64,000 nucleotides of DNA from Bacteroidales bacterium. Lineage in GTDB: Bacteria > Bacteroidota > Bacteroidia > Bacteroidales > UBA1715. Shown in pieces: positions 52,038-60,201 of this stretch. The translations under genes were made by a program, and so were the position numbers. Below the pieces are notes generated by a model. It made no database searches and was not told where the DNA came from. It worked only from the letters and a program-made list of their open reading frames with translations. The stretch spans positions 58,149 through 122,148 of the forward strand of contig JAITUU010000029.1 of NCBI GenBank assembly GCA_031286165.1. The letters are read 5' to 3'. The first letter of the stretch is position 1, and every line of letters begins with the position of its first letter.

Positions 52038-53465
52038 TTATTGAATCAAAAGGTCGCGGTCGGCATCTAATTTGAGAAAAATAAATACCAGCATGGTGAA
52101 ACTCCACAGCGATGAACCGCCATAACTGAAAAATGGCAGCGGAATACCTATTACGGGCATTATGCCTATGGTCATGCCTACATTCACCATAAAGTGAAAG
52201 AAGAGAATGGATACCACTAAGTAACCGTAAATGCGGCTGAATCGGGAACGCTGTCGCTCGGCTAAAAACAGTATGCGCAAAAAGAGGGCTATAAAGAGGG
52301 CAATAACCACCGTAGCACCCACAAATCCCCATTCTTCGCCAATGGTGCAGAATATAAAATCGGTACTTTGTTCGGGTACAAAGTTATTTTTTGTTTGCGT
52401 GCCGTTCAAAAATCCTTTTCCGAAAAAATCGCCCGAACCGATGGCTATTTTCGATTGATTGACGTTAAATTCCAAGCCCAGAGGGTCGGATTTCATACCG
52501 AAAAATACGTAAAGGCGCGAGCGTTGGTGTTCGCCAAGTACATTGTGAAACACATATTCTACCGAATAAGAAAAGGCAAAACTGCCAAGTGCAATGAAAT
52601 AGAGGTAGAATAGAATGGTTGAGCGTTTTTTGTAAATATACACCATTGCCGGAATGAACAAAAGTGCCATAGCAGCGAGATATGCTGCGTAAGCGGGCAG
52701 TTGTAAATTGAAAAAGCGGATAATTGCCCATGGGAGCGCAAAGGCAAGTGCTACGAGTATGCTGTATTTGGTGGGGAGTTTTTGATATTTTGCAAATAGT
52801 ATAAATACTATGATGGAAAGAATTGCAATAGCCACAGCCACACTGCTGAACGCAAAAATTACCGAAAATGAGAAAAGCAACACCATGTAAACAGCCACGC
52901 CGAGAATCCAACCCGGCATACCTTCGCGGTAGAACATGAGCATAAATGCGCTGAATACGAGGGCGGTGCCGGTGTCGTTTTGCAGAATAATGATAGCCAT
53001 AGGTATAAGCATAATTATAGCCACCATAATCCAATTTTTGAATTGTGTGATTTTTACTCCGTAGCGGCTCATGTAATGCGCCACTGCCAAACTCGTGGCA
53101 AGTTTTGCAAATTCACCCGCTTGCAGGCGGAAAGAACCAATTTCGAGCCATGCGCGTGCACCGTTTACTTCGGGTGCGAGGGCATACACTACCAAAAGCA
53201 GTCCTATAACAAAGGCATAGAAAAAGTAGGAAAATGTGAAATACATTTTGCTGTCGATAAGCAGAATAACGGTGGCAAGTGCAAAGGCGGTGATAATCCA
53301 AATCATTTGCTTACCGTATTTTTCGGTCATGTCGGTTATCATGCTTGCTTCTTCGTTATACACGGCGGCAAAAATATTGAACCAGCCAATGAGTACCAAC
53401 GCAAGGTAAATACATACCGTAATCCAGTCGATGCGGCGGAAAATGCTAATTTCTTTGTTTCTCAT
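52038..53465 (-). CDS. rodA: Rod-shape SEDS protein RodA
   Basis: RodA polymerises glycan strands during elongation. The 475-residue protein has about ten to twelve membrane helices. Characteristic blocks are NGARAWLEIGSFRLQAGEFAK, QNDTGTALVFSAFMLMFY (with the functional Asp), and the C-terminal GIPLPFFSYGGSSLWS. It overlaps the end of the PBP2 gene by 20 bases and is coupled to it. Length is somewhat above E. coli RodA (370), as is usual in Bacteroidota, where the middle loop is longer. Confidence 0.95.
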   Translation of the reverse strand: MRNKEISIFRRIDWITVCIYLALVLIGWFNIFAAVYNEEASMITDMTEKYGKQMIWIITAFALATVILLIDSKMYFTFSYFFYAFVIGLLLVVYALAPEVNGARAWLEIGSFRLQAGEFAKLATSLAVAHYMSRYGVKITQFKNWIMVAIIMLIPMAIIILQNDTGTALVFSAFMLMFYREGMPGWILGVAVYMVLLFSFSVIFAFSSVAVAIAILSIIVFILFAKYQKLPTKYSILVALAFALPWAIIRFFNLQLPAYAAYLAAMALLFIPAMVYIYKKRSTILFYLYFIALGSFAFSYSVEYVFHNVLGEHQRSRLYVFFGMKSDPLGLEFNVNQSKIAIGSGDFFGKGFLNGTQTKNNFVPEQSTDFIFCTIGEEWGFVGATVVIALFIALFLRILFLAERQRSRFSRIYGYLVVSILFFHFMVNVGMTIGIMPVIGIPLPFFSYGGSSLWSFTMLVFIFLKLDADRDLLIQ

Positions 53466-55293
53466 GACTTGCGAGCGTTGGTTTGTGAATTAAATTCGTT
53501 TCGAGCATACGGGTTTCCAACCACGGACGTTTTATGGTGTCGGTGAGGTATTGTTCTATCATAAGACTGGCAATAGGTGCGCCGAAGGTTGCGCCGAAGC
53601 CGGCATTTTCTACATACACGGCTATTGCAATTTTAGGGTCTTCAATGGGGGCAAATGCCATAAAAATGGAGTGGTCTTTGCCATGAGGATTTTGCGCAGT
53701 ACCGGTTTTTCCGCCAATGTTGATGCCCGGAATAGCCGCCACGCGAGCCGTAGAACCGCTTTCGCCTTGCACCACGCTGTACATTCCTTGAATAATGGGG
53801 GTAAAAATTTCGGGGTTAAAGTGTGTTACGTGTTTTTTCTTAAACGTGTTATCCATTGCGGTATCTATCACTTCGCGCACTACGTGAGGGGTGTAGTAAT
53901 ATCCTCTGTTGGCAATTATTGCTGCGCAATTTGCCATTTGCAGCGGTGTCATACAAATTTCGCCTTGCCCAATGGAGAGAGAAACTATGGTGAGTGATTT
54001 CCAGCGATTTTTGCCGTAGTATTTATCGTAATATTCCGGTTTGGGAATATTCCCCGGTCGTTCGCTCGGTAGGTCTATGCCGAGCGGCGCACCCAGACCC
54101 ATAGAGTGTACGTGGCTGCGCCATATATCGTAGGCATGGCGCACGGTACCGTATTTATCGGCATCGAGAATGGCGCGAAATACGTTGCAATAGTAGGCAT
54201 TGCACGACATTTGAATAGATTGCACCAAATTCAGCGGCGAAGGGTGGGAGTGGCAGCCCACGTGAATGCCGCCGGCGTAGTATCCTTGCTGGCAACCTAC
54301 TGAATATGAGGGAGTAATAATGCCTTCTTGTAAGGCTACGAGTGCATTCACAATTTTGAACGTGGAACCGGGAGGATAGCGGTCGCCTTGTAAGGCTCTG
54401 TTATAGAGCGGTTTATTTGGGTCGGTTGCAAATTTTGCATAATTAGTGTTAATGCTTTGCCCCACCATTAAGTTTGGGTCAAAAGTAGGGCTGGAAATGA
54501 GAGCAAGTACTTCGCCCGTTTTGGGTTCTATTGCCACAATACTTCCGGTTTTATTTTGCATCAATTTTTCACCGTATTCCTGCAATTTAATATCGAGGGT
54601 GGTAATGAGGTCTTTTCCCAGCACTGATGGGCGGTCGTGTGCACCTTCTTCGAGCGGTCCTTTTACGCGCCCTTTTACATCTACTACCAAATACGCGCCG
54701 CCTTTTTGCCCGCGCAAATAGCGTTCATACACTCGTTCTATGCCTATTTTCCCTACATAATCGCCTTGTTCGTAGTAATTGTCGGCATCAATGTCGGTTT
54801 TGGTAACTTCGCTAATGTAGCCCAGTACCAGCGCACCGCATTTGTGGGGATAACTGCGCACGGTGCGCACTTGGGTAAAAAATCCGGGAAAATTGTGTAG
54901 TTTTTCCTGTAAGCGGCTTGCCGTTTGCACACTGATTTGCTTTACCACCGGATAGGGGCGATATTTATTTTCGGCGGCTTTTTGCATTTCTTTGAAAAAC
55001 AAGTGTTTATCTATCTGCAAAATATCGAGCAACTGAATGGTATCTAAATTTTTCACTTGCCCATACACTACCATGAGGTCGTAGGCGGCATCATTTGCCA
55101 CTATCAGTTTGCGATTGCGGTCGTAAATTAATCCGCGAGCGGGGTGTTTTACCACAAATCGGCGGGAATTGTTCAGCGCACTGAGTTTGTAACTATCGTC
55201 TATTACTTGAATGTAGAAAAGCCGCCCTACAAATAGCAGAGCAACCACCACAAACACCGTAGAAACAATAATTCGTCTAAATTTTAAATCCAT
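53446..55293 (-). CDS. mrdA: Penicillin-binding protein 2
   Basis: PBP2 is the transpeptidase partner of RodA. The 615-residue protein has one N-terminal membrane helix, the pedestal domain, and the transpeptidase motifs: SxxK in PPGSTFKIVNALVA, SxN in QMSCNAYYCN, and KTGTAQNPHGKDHS. It sits between mreD and rodA in the order mreC-mreD-mrdA-rodA. Confidence 0.95.
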   Translation of the reverse strand: MDLKFRRIIVSTVFVVVALLFVGRLFYIQVIDDSYKLSALNNSRRFVVKHPARGLIYDRNRKLIVANDAAYDLMVVYGQVKNLDTIQLLDILQIDKHLFFKEMQKAAENKYRPYPVVKQISVQTASRLQEKLHNFPGFFTQVRTVRSYPHKCGALVLGYISEVTKTDIDADNYYEQGDYVGKIGIERVYERYLRGQKGGAYLVVDVKGRVKGPLEEGAHDRPSVLGKDLITTLDIKLQEYGEKLMQNKTGSIVAIEPKTGEVLALISSPTFDPNLMVGQSINTNYAKFATDPNKPLYNRALQGDRYPPGSTFKIVNALVALQEGIITPSYSVGCQQGYYAGGIHVGCHSHPSPLNLVQSIQMSCNAYYCNVFRAILDADKYGTVRHAYDIWRSHVHSMGLGAPLGIDLPSERPGNIPKPEYYDKYYGKNRWKSLTIVSLSIGQGEICMTPLQMANCAAIIANRGYYYTPHVVREVIDTAMDNTFKKKHVTHFNPEIFTPIIQGMYSVVQGESGSTARVAAIPGINIGGKTGTAQNPHGKDHSIFMAFAPIEDPKIAIAVYVENAGFGATFGAPIASLMIEQYLTDTIKRPWLETRMLETNLIHKPTLASHEKQRN

Positions 55294-55299
55294 GCAATT

Positions 55300-55372
55300 A
55301 TCACTGTGCTAATTTTCAATATGTTAATGCGCCAATTCCTATTTCCTGTTTTCTAACCCCTATTTCCTAACT
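55300..55372. repeat. Degenerate repeats between mrdA and mreD
   Basis: The gap contains ctgtgctaattttcaatatg plus ttaatgcg, and then three imperfect copies of a 'ctatttcctaactt' phrase. Both are simple intergenic repeats of the kind seen elsewhere in the window. Confidence 0.5.
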
Positions 55373-55373
55373 T

Positions 55374-55886
55374 CTACTTCCTATACAGAAAAAATTGACA
55401 CAATATGATAACTACTAACGTAATAACAATATTGAATAGTGCCTTAATCAAGAGAAAAAACGAATAATCTAAACTGAACGAGAGATTGAAAAACAACATA
55501 ACGTGGTGCACACTCACGCAAACCGTAGCATAGCGCAGGAACCACCCGAATCCGTAATCGGCTATGCTGGGTTCGCTGTTAATGTCGTAGCCTTGGCGCG
55601 GCGACATACTTTTGAGCACAAAGGGGCGTATAAAACACAGAATGAGTGTGGCACTTGCATGAACACCGGGCGAATCGAGGGAAAAATCCATGAGTAAACC
55701 GCCTGCAAAACCAAGCACCAAAAGCAGCGCACGATTGATTTCAAACGGAAGCATGAGAAAAAACATGAGATACAAATACGGCGTGGAATGACCCAAAATA
55801 AATATATCTATATTGTTGAGTATCAAGATTTGAACTGCAAACAGTATAAAAAATCGGAGAATATTTATTTGTATAATTTTTATCAT
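55374..55886 (-). CDS. mreD: Rod shape-determining protein MreD
   Basis: This 170-residue inner-membrane protein of about five helices (MIKIIQINILRFFILFAVQI, LYLMFFLMLPFEINRALLLV) has the MreD pattern FAGGLLMDFSLDSPGVHA. The ATG at 55886 is preferred; a TTG at 55931 lies in repeat sequence. It stands between mreC and mrdA. mreB, the usual first gene of the cluster, is not upstream of mreC. Confidence 0.88.
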   Translation of the reverse strand: MIKIIQINILRFFILFAVQILILNNIDIFILGHSTPYLYLMFFLMLPFEINRALLLVLGFAGGLLMDFSLDSPGVHASATLILCFIRPFVLKSMSPRQGYDINSEPSIADYGFGWFLRYATVCVSVHHVMLFFNLSFSLDYSFFLLIKALFNIVITLVVIILCQFFLYRK

Positions 55887-55904
55887 GTATCGTTGTTGTA
55901 TTAT

Positions 55905-55935
55905 CTCATTGGCACAGTAGCATATTTGCACATTG
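55905..55935. repeat. Dispersed 'gtgctaat'-type repeat
   Basis: cattggcacagtagcatatt followed by tgcacattg is another copy of the degenerate intergenic phrase, located between mreC and mreD. Confidence 0.45.
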
Positions 55936-55940
55936 TTATA

Positions 55941-56780
55941 TTAATTGTTAAGTGATTCCAAGTTTTCGCGTTCTTTTTTAAATAAATTATTCACTACATA
56001 CACGTATTCCAAATTTTTAAAATCGGTGGCAAGCCGCACCTCAATACCGTAAAAATTGTCGTTATCGGTGGTGTTGAACGATTCTATGGTGCCAATCATA
56101 ATATTGCCGGGGTAAATGTTGGAAAATTCGTTTGTTACCAGCGTATCGCCCACTTCAAATTTCACGTGAAAGGGAATTTCGGTGAGCGATGCAATTTGAT
56201 AATTTTTGCCCTGCCAATAAAGCGACCCGAAATAGTTGTTGTTTTTGAACTTTGCGCTCACGCGGTAGCGAGCGTGCAATACCGACATGACGGTGGAGAA
56301 ATTCTGCGACACATTGGTTACAATGCCCACAATACCATTTGCTGAAATCACTGCCATATCGGGTTCTATGCCGTGTCGCCAGCCTTTGTTGATAGTGAGG
56401 TAATTATTTGCTTTGTTGGTGGAATTATTAATCACCTTTGCTACAATGTATTGGTACTGTTGCTGCAGATTTCCCGGAATTTCGGCAGGAAGCGTGTCGC
56501 TGCCCGATTCTATATCCAAATTCATTTTGGAATAGAGTTGATTTTTGAGTAATTCAGCATTTTGCTCTGCCAAATCGTTGTTGATTTGCACTAAATTAAA
56601 ATATTGCGAAACAGCCTGATTGACTGAAAACACGCGGGCAAATACCGCATTGCTCGATGAAATAAAATTGCTTCGCTGCGGCTCATTGTTGCGTACTATA
56701 AGTACCACGCACACACTTTGCAAAAGCAAAAAGAGCAATACAACGTGATATTTTATAAGAAAGGCAAATAAAGTCCTCAT
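55941..56780 (-). CDS. mreC: Rod shape-determining protein MreC
   Basis: This 279-residue bitopic protein has one N-terminal membrane helix (YHVVLLFLLLQSVCVVLIV), a coiled segment, and the MreC beta domains (YIVAKVINNSTNKANNYLTI, GIEPDMAVISANGIVGIVTN, VGDTLVTNEFSNIYPGNIMI). It links the cytoskeleton to PBP2. A strong promoter lies upstream. The gene before it is trmN6, not mreB, so mreB must be elsewhere. Confidence 0.94.
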   Translation of the reverse strand: MRTLFAFLIKYHVVLLFLLLQSVCVVLIVRNNEPQRSNFISSSNAVFARVFSVNQAVSQYFNLVQINNDLAEQNAELLKNQLYSKMNLDIESGSDTLPAEIPGNLQQQYQYIVAKVINNSTNKANNYLTINKGWRHGIEPDMAVISANGIVGIVTNVSQNFSTVMSVLHARYRVSAKFKNNNYFGSLYWQGKNYQIASLTEIPFHVKFEVGDTLVTNEFSNIYPGNIMIGTIESFNTTDNDNFYGIEVRLATDFKNLEYVYVVNNLFKKERENLESLNN

Positions 56781-56811
56781 GCTGAGATAACAAGTAAGCG
56801 TAAAATTTCCG

Positions 56812-56842
56812 CAAAAGTAATACTATTTGTGCGAATAATCAA
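56812..56842 (-). promoter_or_regulatory. Promoter TTG-N20-TACTTTTG of mreC
   Basis: On the minus strand TTG (56840-56842) and TACTTTTG (56812-56819) are 20 bases apart, a full consensus, about 32 bases before the start codon. Confidence 0.78.
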
Positions 56843-56907
56843 TCAAATAGAGAAAATACGTGAGGAGGCATATTGAAAAAATTGTGGAAAGAATTACATT
56901 GTGATAT

Positions 56908-57624
56908 TTAGCAGTCATGCTCACATTCCATCTTCAAGTAAAAATCTTTGGTAAGTGCGCAATATTCCGCACTATATACGTGGCGTTTGTTGGTTTCTAT
57001 ACACAGTTCAGTTTCTTTGCAGGTGGTTGATTGCCTACTTATTTCCACAAGTAAGCGTTTTACTTCTTTGCCCGGTGCTGGAATTACGCGAGTAATGCGC
57101 CGTGGAAACAATCCGATTTTGTGTGCTTCGTGCAAAAATTGCTCTGCTTCGCGTACCGGATAAATTACTGCAATGCGTCCATCGGGTTGCAGTAGTTTGT
57201 GCGCATACCGGAGCAATTCGGCAGGGGGGAGGTTGTGATTGTGCCGCGCAGTACTTTTGGCGGAATCGGGATTGCGCAGCGACTGCGAAAAAAATGGCGG
57301 ATTGGAAAGTATTACATTGTATGTGTGCTGAGGTTCAAACGTTTGCAACGATGTGTGAATTACCGAAATACGATTATTCCACGCACTCGAACGTACATTT
57401 TCGCAGGCTTGTGCGTAGGCATTTTTTTCTATTTCTATGGCATCAATCGTAGCGAGAGTAGTGCGCTGCGCTGCCATAAGTGCTATTAATCCGGTGCCGG
57501 TACCTACGTCAAGTATGCGCCTTGCGCTTGCCACACGCGCCCACGCGCCCAGCAATACGCCATCGGTGCCCACTTTCATGGCGCAATTTTGTTGCTGTAT
57601 GGTAAATTGTTTGAATTGGAACAT
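56908..57624 (-). CDS. trmN6: tRNA1(Val) adenine-37 N6-methyltransferase family
   Basis: The ATG at 57624 gives a 238-residue protein starting MFQFKQFTIQQQNCAMKVGT and DGVLLGAW, the usual opening of this family. A longer frame to 57705 would include a TACCTTTG promoter box (57641-57648). SAM motif I is ILDVGTGTGLIALMAA and the catalytic motif is VILSNPPFF. The family methylates N6 of A37 in tRNA1(Val). Confidence 0.9.
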   Translation of the reverse strand: MFQFKQFTIQQQNCAMKVGTDGVLLGAWARVASARRILDVGTGTGLIALMAAQRTTLATIDAIEIEKNAYAQACENVRSSAWNNRISVIHTSLQTFEPQHTYNVILSNPPFFSQSLRNPDSAKSTARHNHNLPPAELLRYAHKLLQPDGRIAVIYPVREAEQFLHEAHKIGLFPRRITRVIPAPGKEVKRLLVEISRQSTTCKETELCIETNKRHVYSAEYCALTKDFYLKMECEHDC

Positions 57625-57687
57625 TTTATTTTCTGAGGGACAAAGGTATGCGAAATTTTTTGGTATCTTGCGCAAAATTTTACATAT

Positions 57688-58629
57688 ATGGAACATTCTA
57701 CTCAAACGCTCGACTGCTCAATAGTGGCTTCGGTGTATAATGAAGAAGCGGGCATACAACTGTTTTACAATGCGCTGAGCGACACCATGCGTGCAATGAA
57801 AATTGCCTACGAAATTATTTTTGTGAACGATGGCAGCAGCGATGGCAGTTTGCAGTTTTTACAGCAATTTGCACAAAGCGACGAGAATGTGCGCGTGGTA
57901 GATTTTTCACGAAATTTTGGGCACGAAGCCGCTATGCTTGCCGGCATAGACCACGCACGAGGCTCTGCCATTATTTGCATGGATAGCGACCTGCAACATC
58001 CGCCTGCGTTGATTGCCGAAATGTTGCAAAAATACCGTGAAGGTTTTGAGGTGGTGAATATGGTGCGCAGCGACCGCAAAGATAATTCTGCTCTGCAAAA
58101 AATGCGTTCCAAACTGTTTTATAGGTTTATGAATAGTATTTCTTCGGTGAAACTCGCCGAAAACGCATCGGATTTTTTCTTGGTTTCTCGTAAAATAGCG
58201 AATATTTTGCGTGTAGATTTCCGTGAACGCACGCGATTTTTGCGCGGCATTATTCAGTTGGTGGGTTTTCGGAAAACTACTATTTCCTACATTGCCCCAC
58301 CGCGTGTAGCCGGCGAGAGTCATTATTCATTCATAAAACTTTTGAAACTTTCGTTTACCGCCGTGTCATCGTTTTCCAACGTTCCGTTGCGATTGGGAAT
58401 TTTCACCGGACTTGTTTTTATAGCCGTAAGCGTGGGATTAATTGTGTATTCCATAGTAATGTGGTGGCTGCAACGAACCGTGCCGGGCTACACCACTCTC
58501 ATTATTTTCATGAGCGCGTTTGCCGGCATACAACTCTTCATTACCGGGCTGATAGGGCAATACCTTAGTTATATTTTCGACGAAATCAAAGGACGACCGA
58601 TTTACATTGTGAATGAGGTGTATAATTAA
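57688..58629 (+). CDS. GT2 glycosyltransferase, GtrB/ArnC-like, with two membrane helices
   Basis: The 313-residue protein has a GT-A domain (SIVASVYNEEAGIQLFYNAL, FVNDGSSDGSLQFL, DSDLQHPPALI) and two C-terminal membrane helices (GIFTGLVFIAVSVGLIVYSI, LIIFMSAFAGIQLFITGLIG). Such enzymes load a sugar on undecaprenyl phosphate. The next gene is a GtrII-type transferase that would use the product, so the pair may decorate a surface glycan. A GtrA-like flippase was not found. Confidence 0.9.
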   Translation: MEHSTQTLDCSIVASVYNEEAGIQLFYNALSDTMRAMKIAYEIIFVNDGSSDGSLQFLQQFAQSDENVRVVDFSRNFGHEAAMLAGIDHARGSAIICMDSDLQHPPALIAEMLQKYREGFEVVNMVRSDRKDNSALQKMRSKLFYRFMNSISSVKLAENASDFFLVSRKIANILRVDFRERTRFLRGIIQLVGFRKTTISYIAPPRVAGESHYSFIKLLKLSFTAVSSFSNVPLRLGIFTGLVFIAVSVGLIVYSIVMWWLQRTVPGYTTLIIFMSAFAGIQLFITGLIGQYLSYIFDEIKGRPIYIVNEVYN

Positions 58630-58668
58630 TGTGTCAATGTGCTAATATGGTGATATGCTAATGAATGT
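58628..58668. repeat. Dispersed 'aatgtgctaatatg' repeat
   Basis: attaatgtgtcaatgtgcta followed by atatggtgatatgctaatg is another cluster of this degenerate phrase. It overlaps the upstream alternative start of the GtrII-like gene. Confidence 0.5.
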
Positions 58669-58675
58669 GTGTAAA

Positions 58676-60142
58676 ATGAAATTTTTCAAAACCATTAAAG
58701 AAGATTTTTTGTCGCTCGACATCAATAAAAAAGAACTTGGGCGTTCGGTGTTGTTTCTCACCATAGTGTATGCGCTTGCGTGTATTAGTATTTTCCGCGC
58801 CAATTATAGTTATATGGACGATGTGCAGCGTGCCATTGAGGGGCATGATATGGCGGGAACTTTCTCTCGATATATTTCTAAACATTTGAGTTGGTTTATT
58901 CATACTGCCGATTATCCTTTGACCGATATTTCGCCGGTAACTCAACTTATCGCTTGCGTAATTTTGGCATTTACGGGCTATATAGTGGTACAAGTAATTG
59001 CACAAAAATCCACGAAATATCTTCTTTTGGCAACTCTTCCCATAGGACTTTCGCCCTATTTTTTAGAATGTATCAGTTATAAATTCGATGCGCCCTATAT
59101 GGCACTTTCTATTCTTGCAAGTGTGTTCCCCTTTGTGTATATGCACTGCAAGCCATGGTTTTTTGCACTTATCAGTGTGCTTTCGCTTTTAATTATGATT
59201 ATGACGTATCAAGCGGCATCGGGAATTTTCATTATGCTTACGCTATTTTTTTTCTTTCGCACCATTCTTACAAAAAGTGATAGCGTGGCAAATGCGTTTA
59301 AATTTTTGGGAATTGCCATTGCAAGTTATGTGATTGCGCTGCTTTTATTCCGATTCTGTTTTATGAAAGAAGTTGTGTCATACGTTTCTACCGATATAAC
59401 TGTGAATCAGAATATAGCATCGCTATTTTGGCACAACATCTGTCGTTATTTTTCGCTTATGTACAAAGAGTGGAATATACTATGGAAAATAGTAACGGCA
59501 GTGATAGTTGTAGTATGGTTTGTAAAAACTATTGTATTCTCAAAACGAAATAAAGTAGTTGCCTTTGGTATAACCACACTTTTTTTAGCCTTGCTTGCAG
59601 CCTCTATTTTTGGGCTATATCTTTTTTTTGAAAATCCATTGGTAAATCCGCGAGCAATGTATGGCGTGGGAATTTTTCTTGCAATTATTGCTGTGGATAT
59701 GTGCGCTTCGCTTAAAAAATATATTTCCTTTCCTGTTATGCTTTTGAGTTGGTGTTTTATAGTGTTTGCCTTTGCCTATGGCAACTGCTTAGCCGACCAA
59801 AAACGCTATGATGAATTTCACCTACAAATGTTGGCGCACGATATATCGAAATTAGTCCCCGAAAAGTCTGAAACTCACTATGAAATAGCCATTATTGGAA
59901 ATATTGCTCGTTCGCCGGTTGTGAAAAATGTGGCATATAACAATCCGGTAATTAACCGCTTAGTACCCACATTGCAAGGCGGACATCCGTTCACGCCCTT
60001 TATGTTGTTGCGCTATTACAATCTTCCGTTCCGCTGGAATAGAAACCTTGTGGAACAAGAAGCCGAAATGCCTGTGGTTTTTGATAGTTTTTACCATACC
60101 ATTAAAAAGAGTGATAAGGCAATTGTGGTGATTTTAAAATAA
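58676..60142 (+). CDS. GtrII-type membrane glucosyltransferase
   Basis: From the ATG at 58676 (MKFFKTIKEDF) it has 488 residues with about ten to eleven membrane helices. Conserved GtrII features include FRANYSYMDDVQRAIEGHDM with an acidic pair early on, SPYFLECISYKFDAPYMALS, and a soluble C-terminal part. GtrII proteins transfer a lipid-linked glucose to surface polysaccharide. It directly follows the GT2 gene. An upstream ATG at 58655 lies in repeat sequence and was not used. Confidence 0.82.
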   Translation: MKFFKTIKEDFLSLDINKKELGRSVLFLTIVYALACISIFRANYSYMDDVQRAIEGHDMAGTFSRYISKHLSWFIHTADYPLTDISPVTQLIACVILAFTGYIVVQVIAQKSTKYLLLATLPIGLSPYFLECISYKFDAPYMALSILASVFPFVYMHCKPWFFALISVLSLLIMIMTYQAASGIFIMLTLFFFFRTILTKSDSVANAFKFLGIAIASYVIALLLFRFCFMKEVVSYVSTDITVNQNIASLFWHNICRYFSLMYKEWNILWKIVTAVIVVVWFVKTIVFSKRNKVVAFGITTLFLALLAASIFGLYLFFENPLVNPRAMYGVGIFLAIIAVDMCASLKKYISFPVMLLSWCFIVFAFAYGNCLADQKRYDEFHLQMLAHDISKLVPEKSETHYEIAIIGNIARSPVVKNVAYNNPVINRLVPTLQGGHPFTPFMLLRYYNLPFRWNRNLVEQEAEMPVVFDSFYHTIKKSDKAIVVILK

Positions 60143-60201
60143 TTCCAATAATTATTACTACTTTGCGTTTTTAAAACATGATTTTTCAAAAACACAGAAT
60201 T

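Noticed and set aside
56158..56173. TTTCACGTGAAA in mreC as a parS site
   Set aside because: The 12-base core matches, but the outer four bases do not. Without binding data it is considered chance similarity in coding sequence.
58655..58675. Upstream ATG for the GtrII-like protein
   Set aside because: It falls in the dispersed intergenic repeat and adds residues without similarity to the family.
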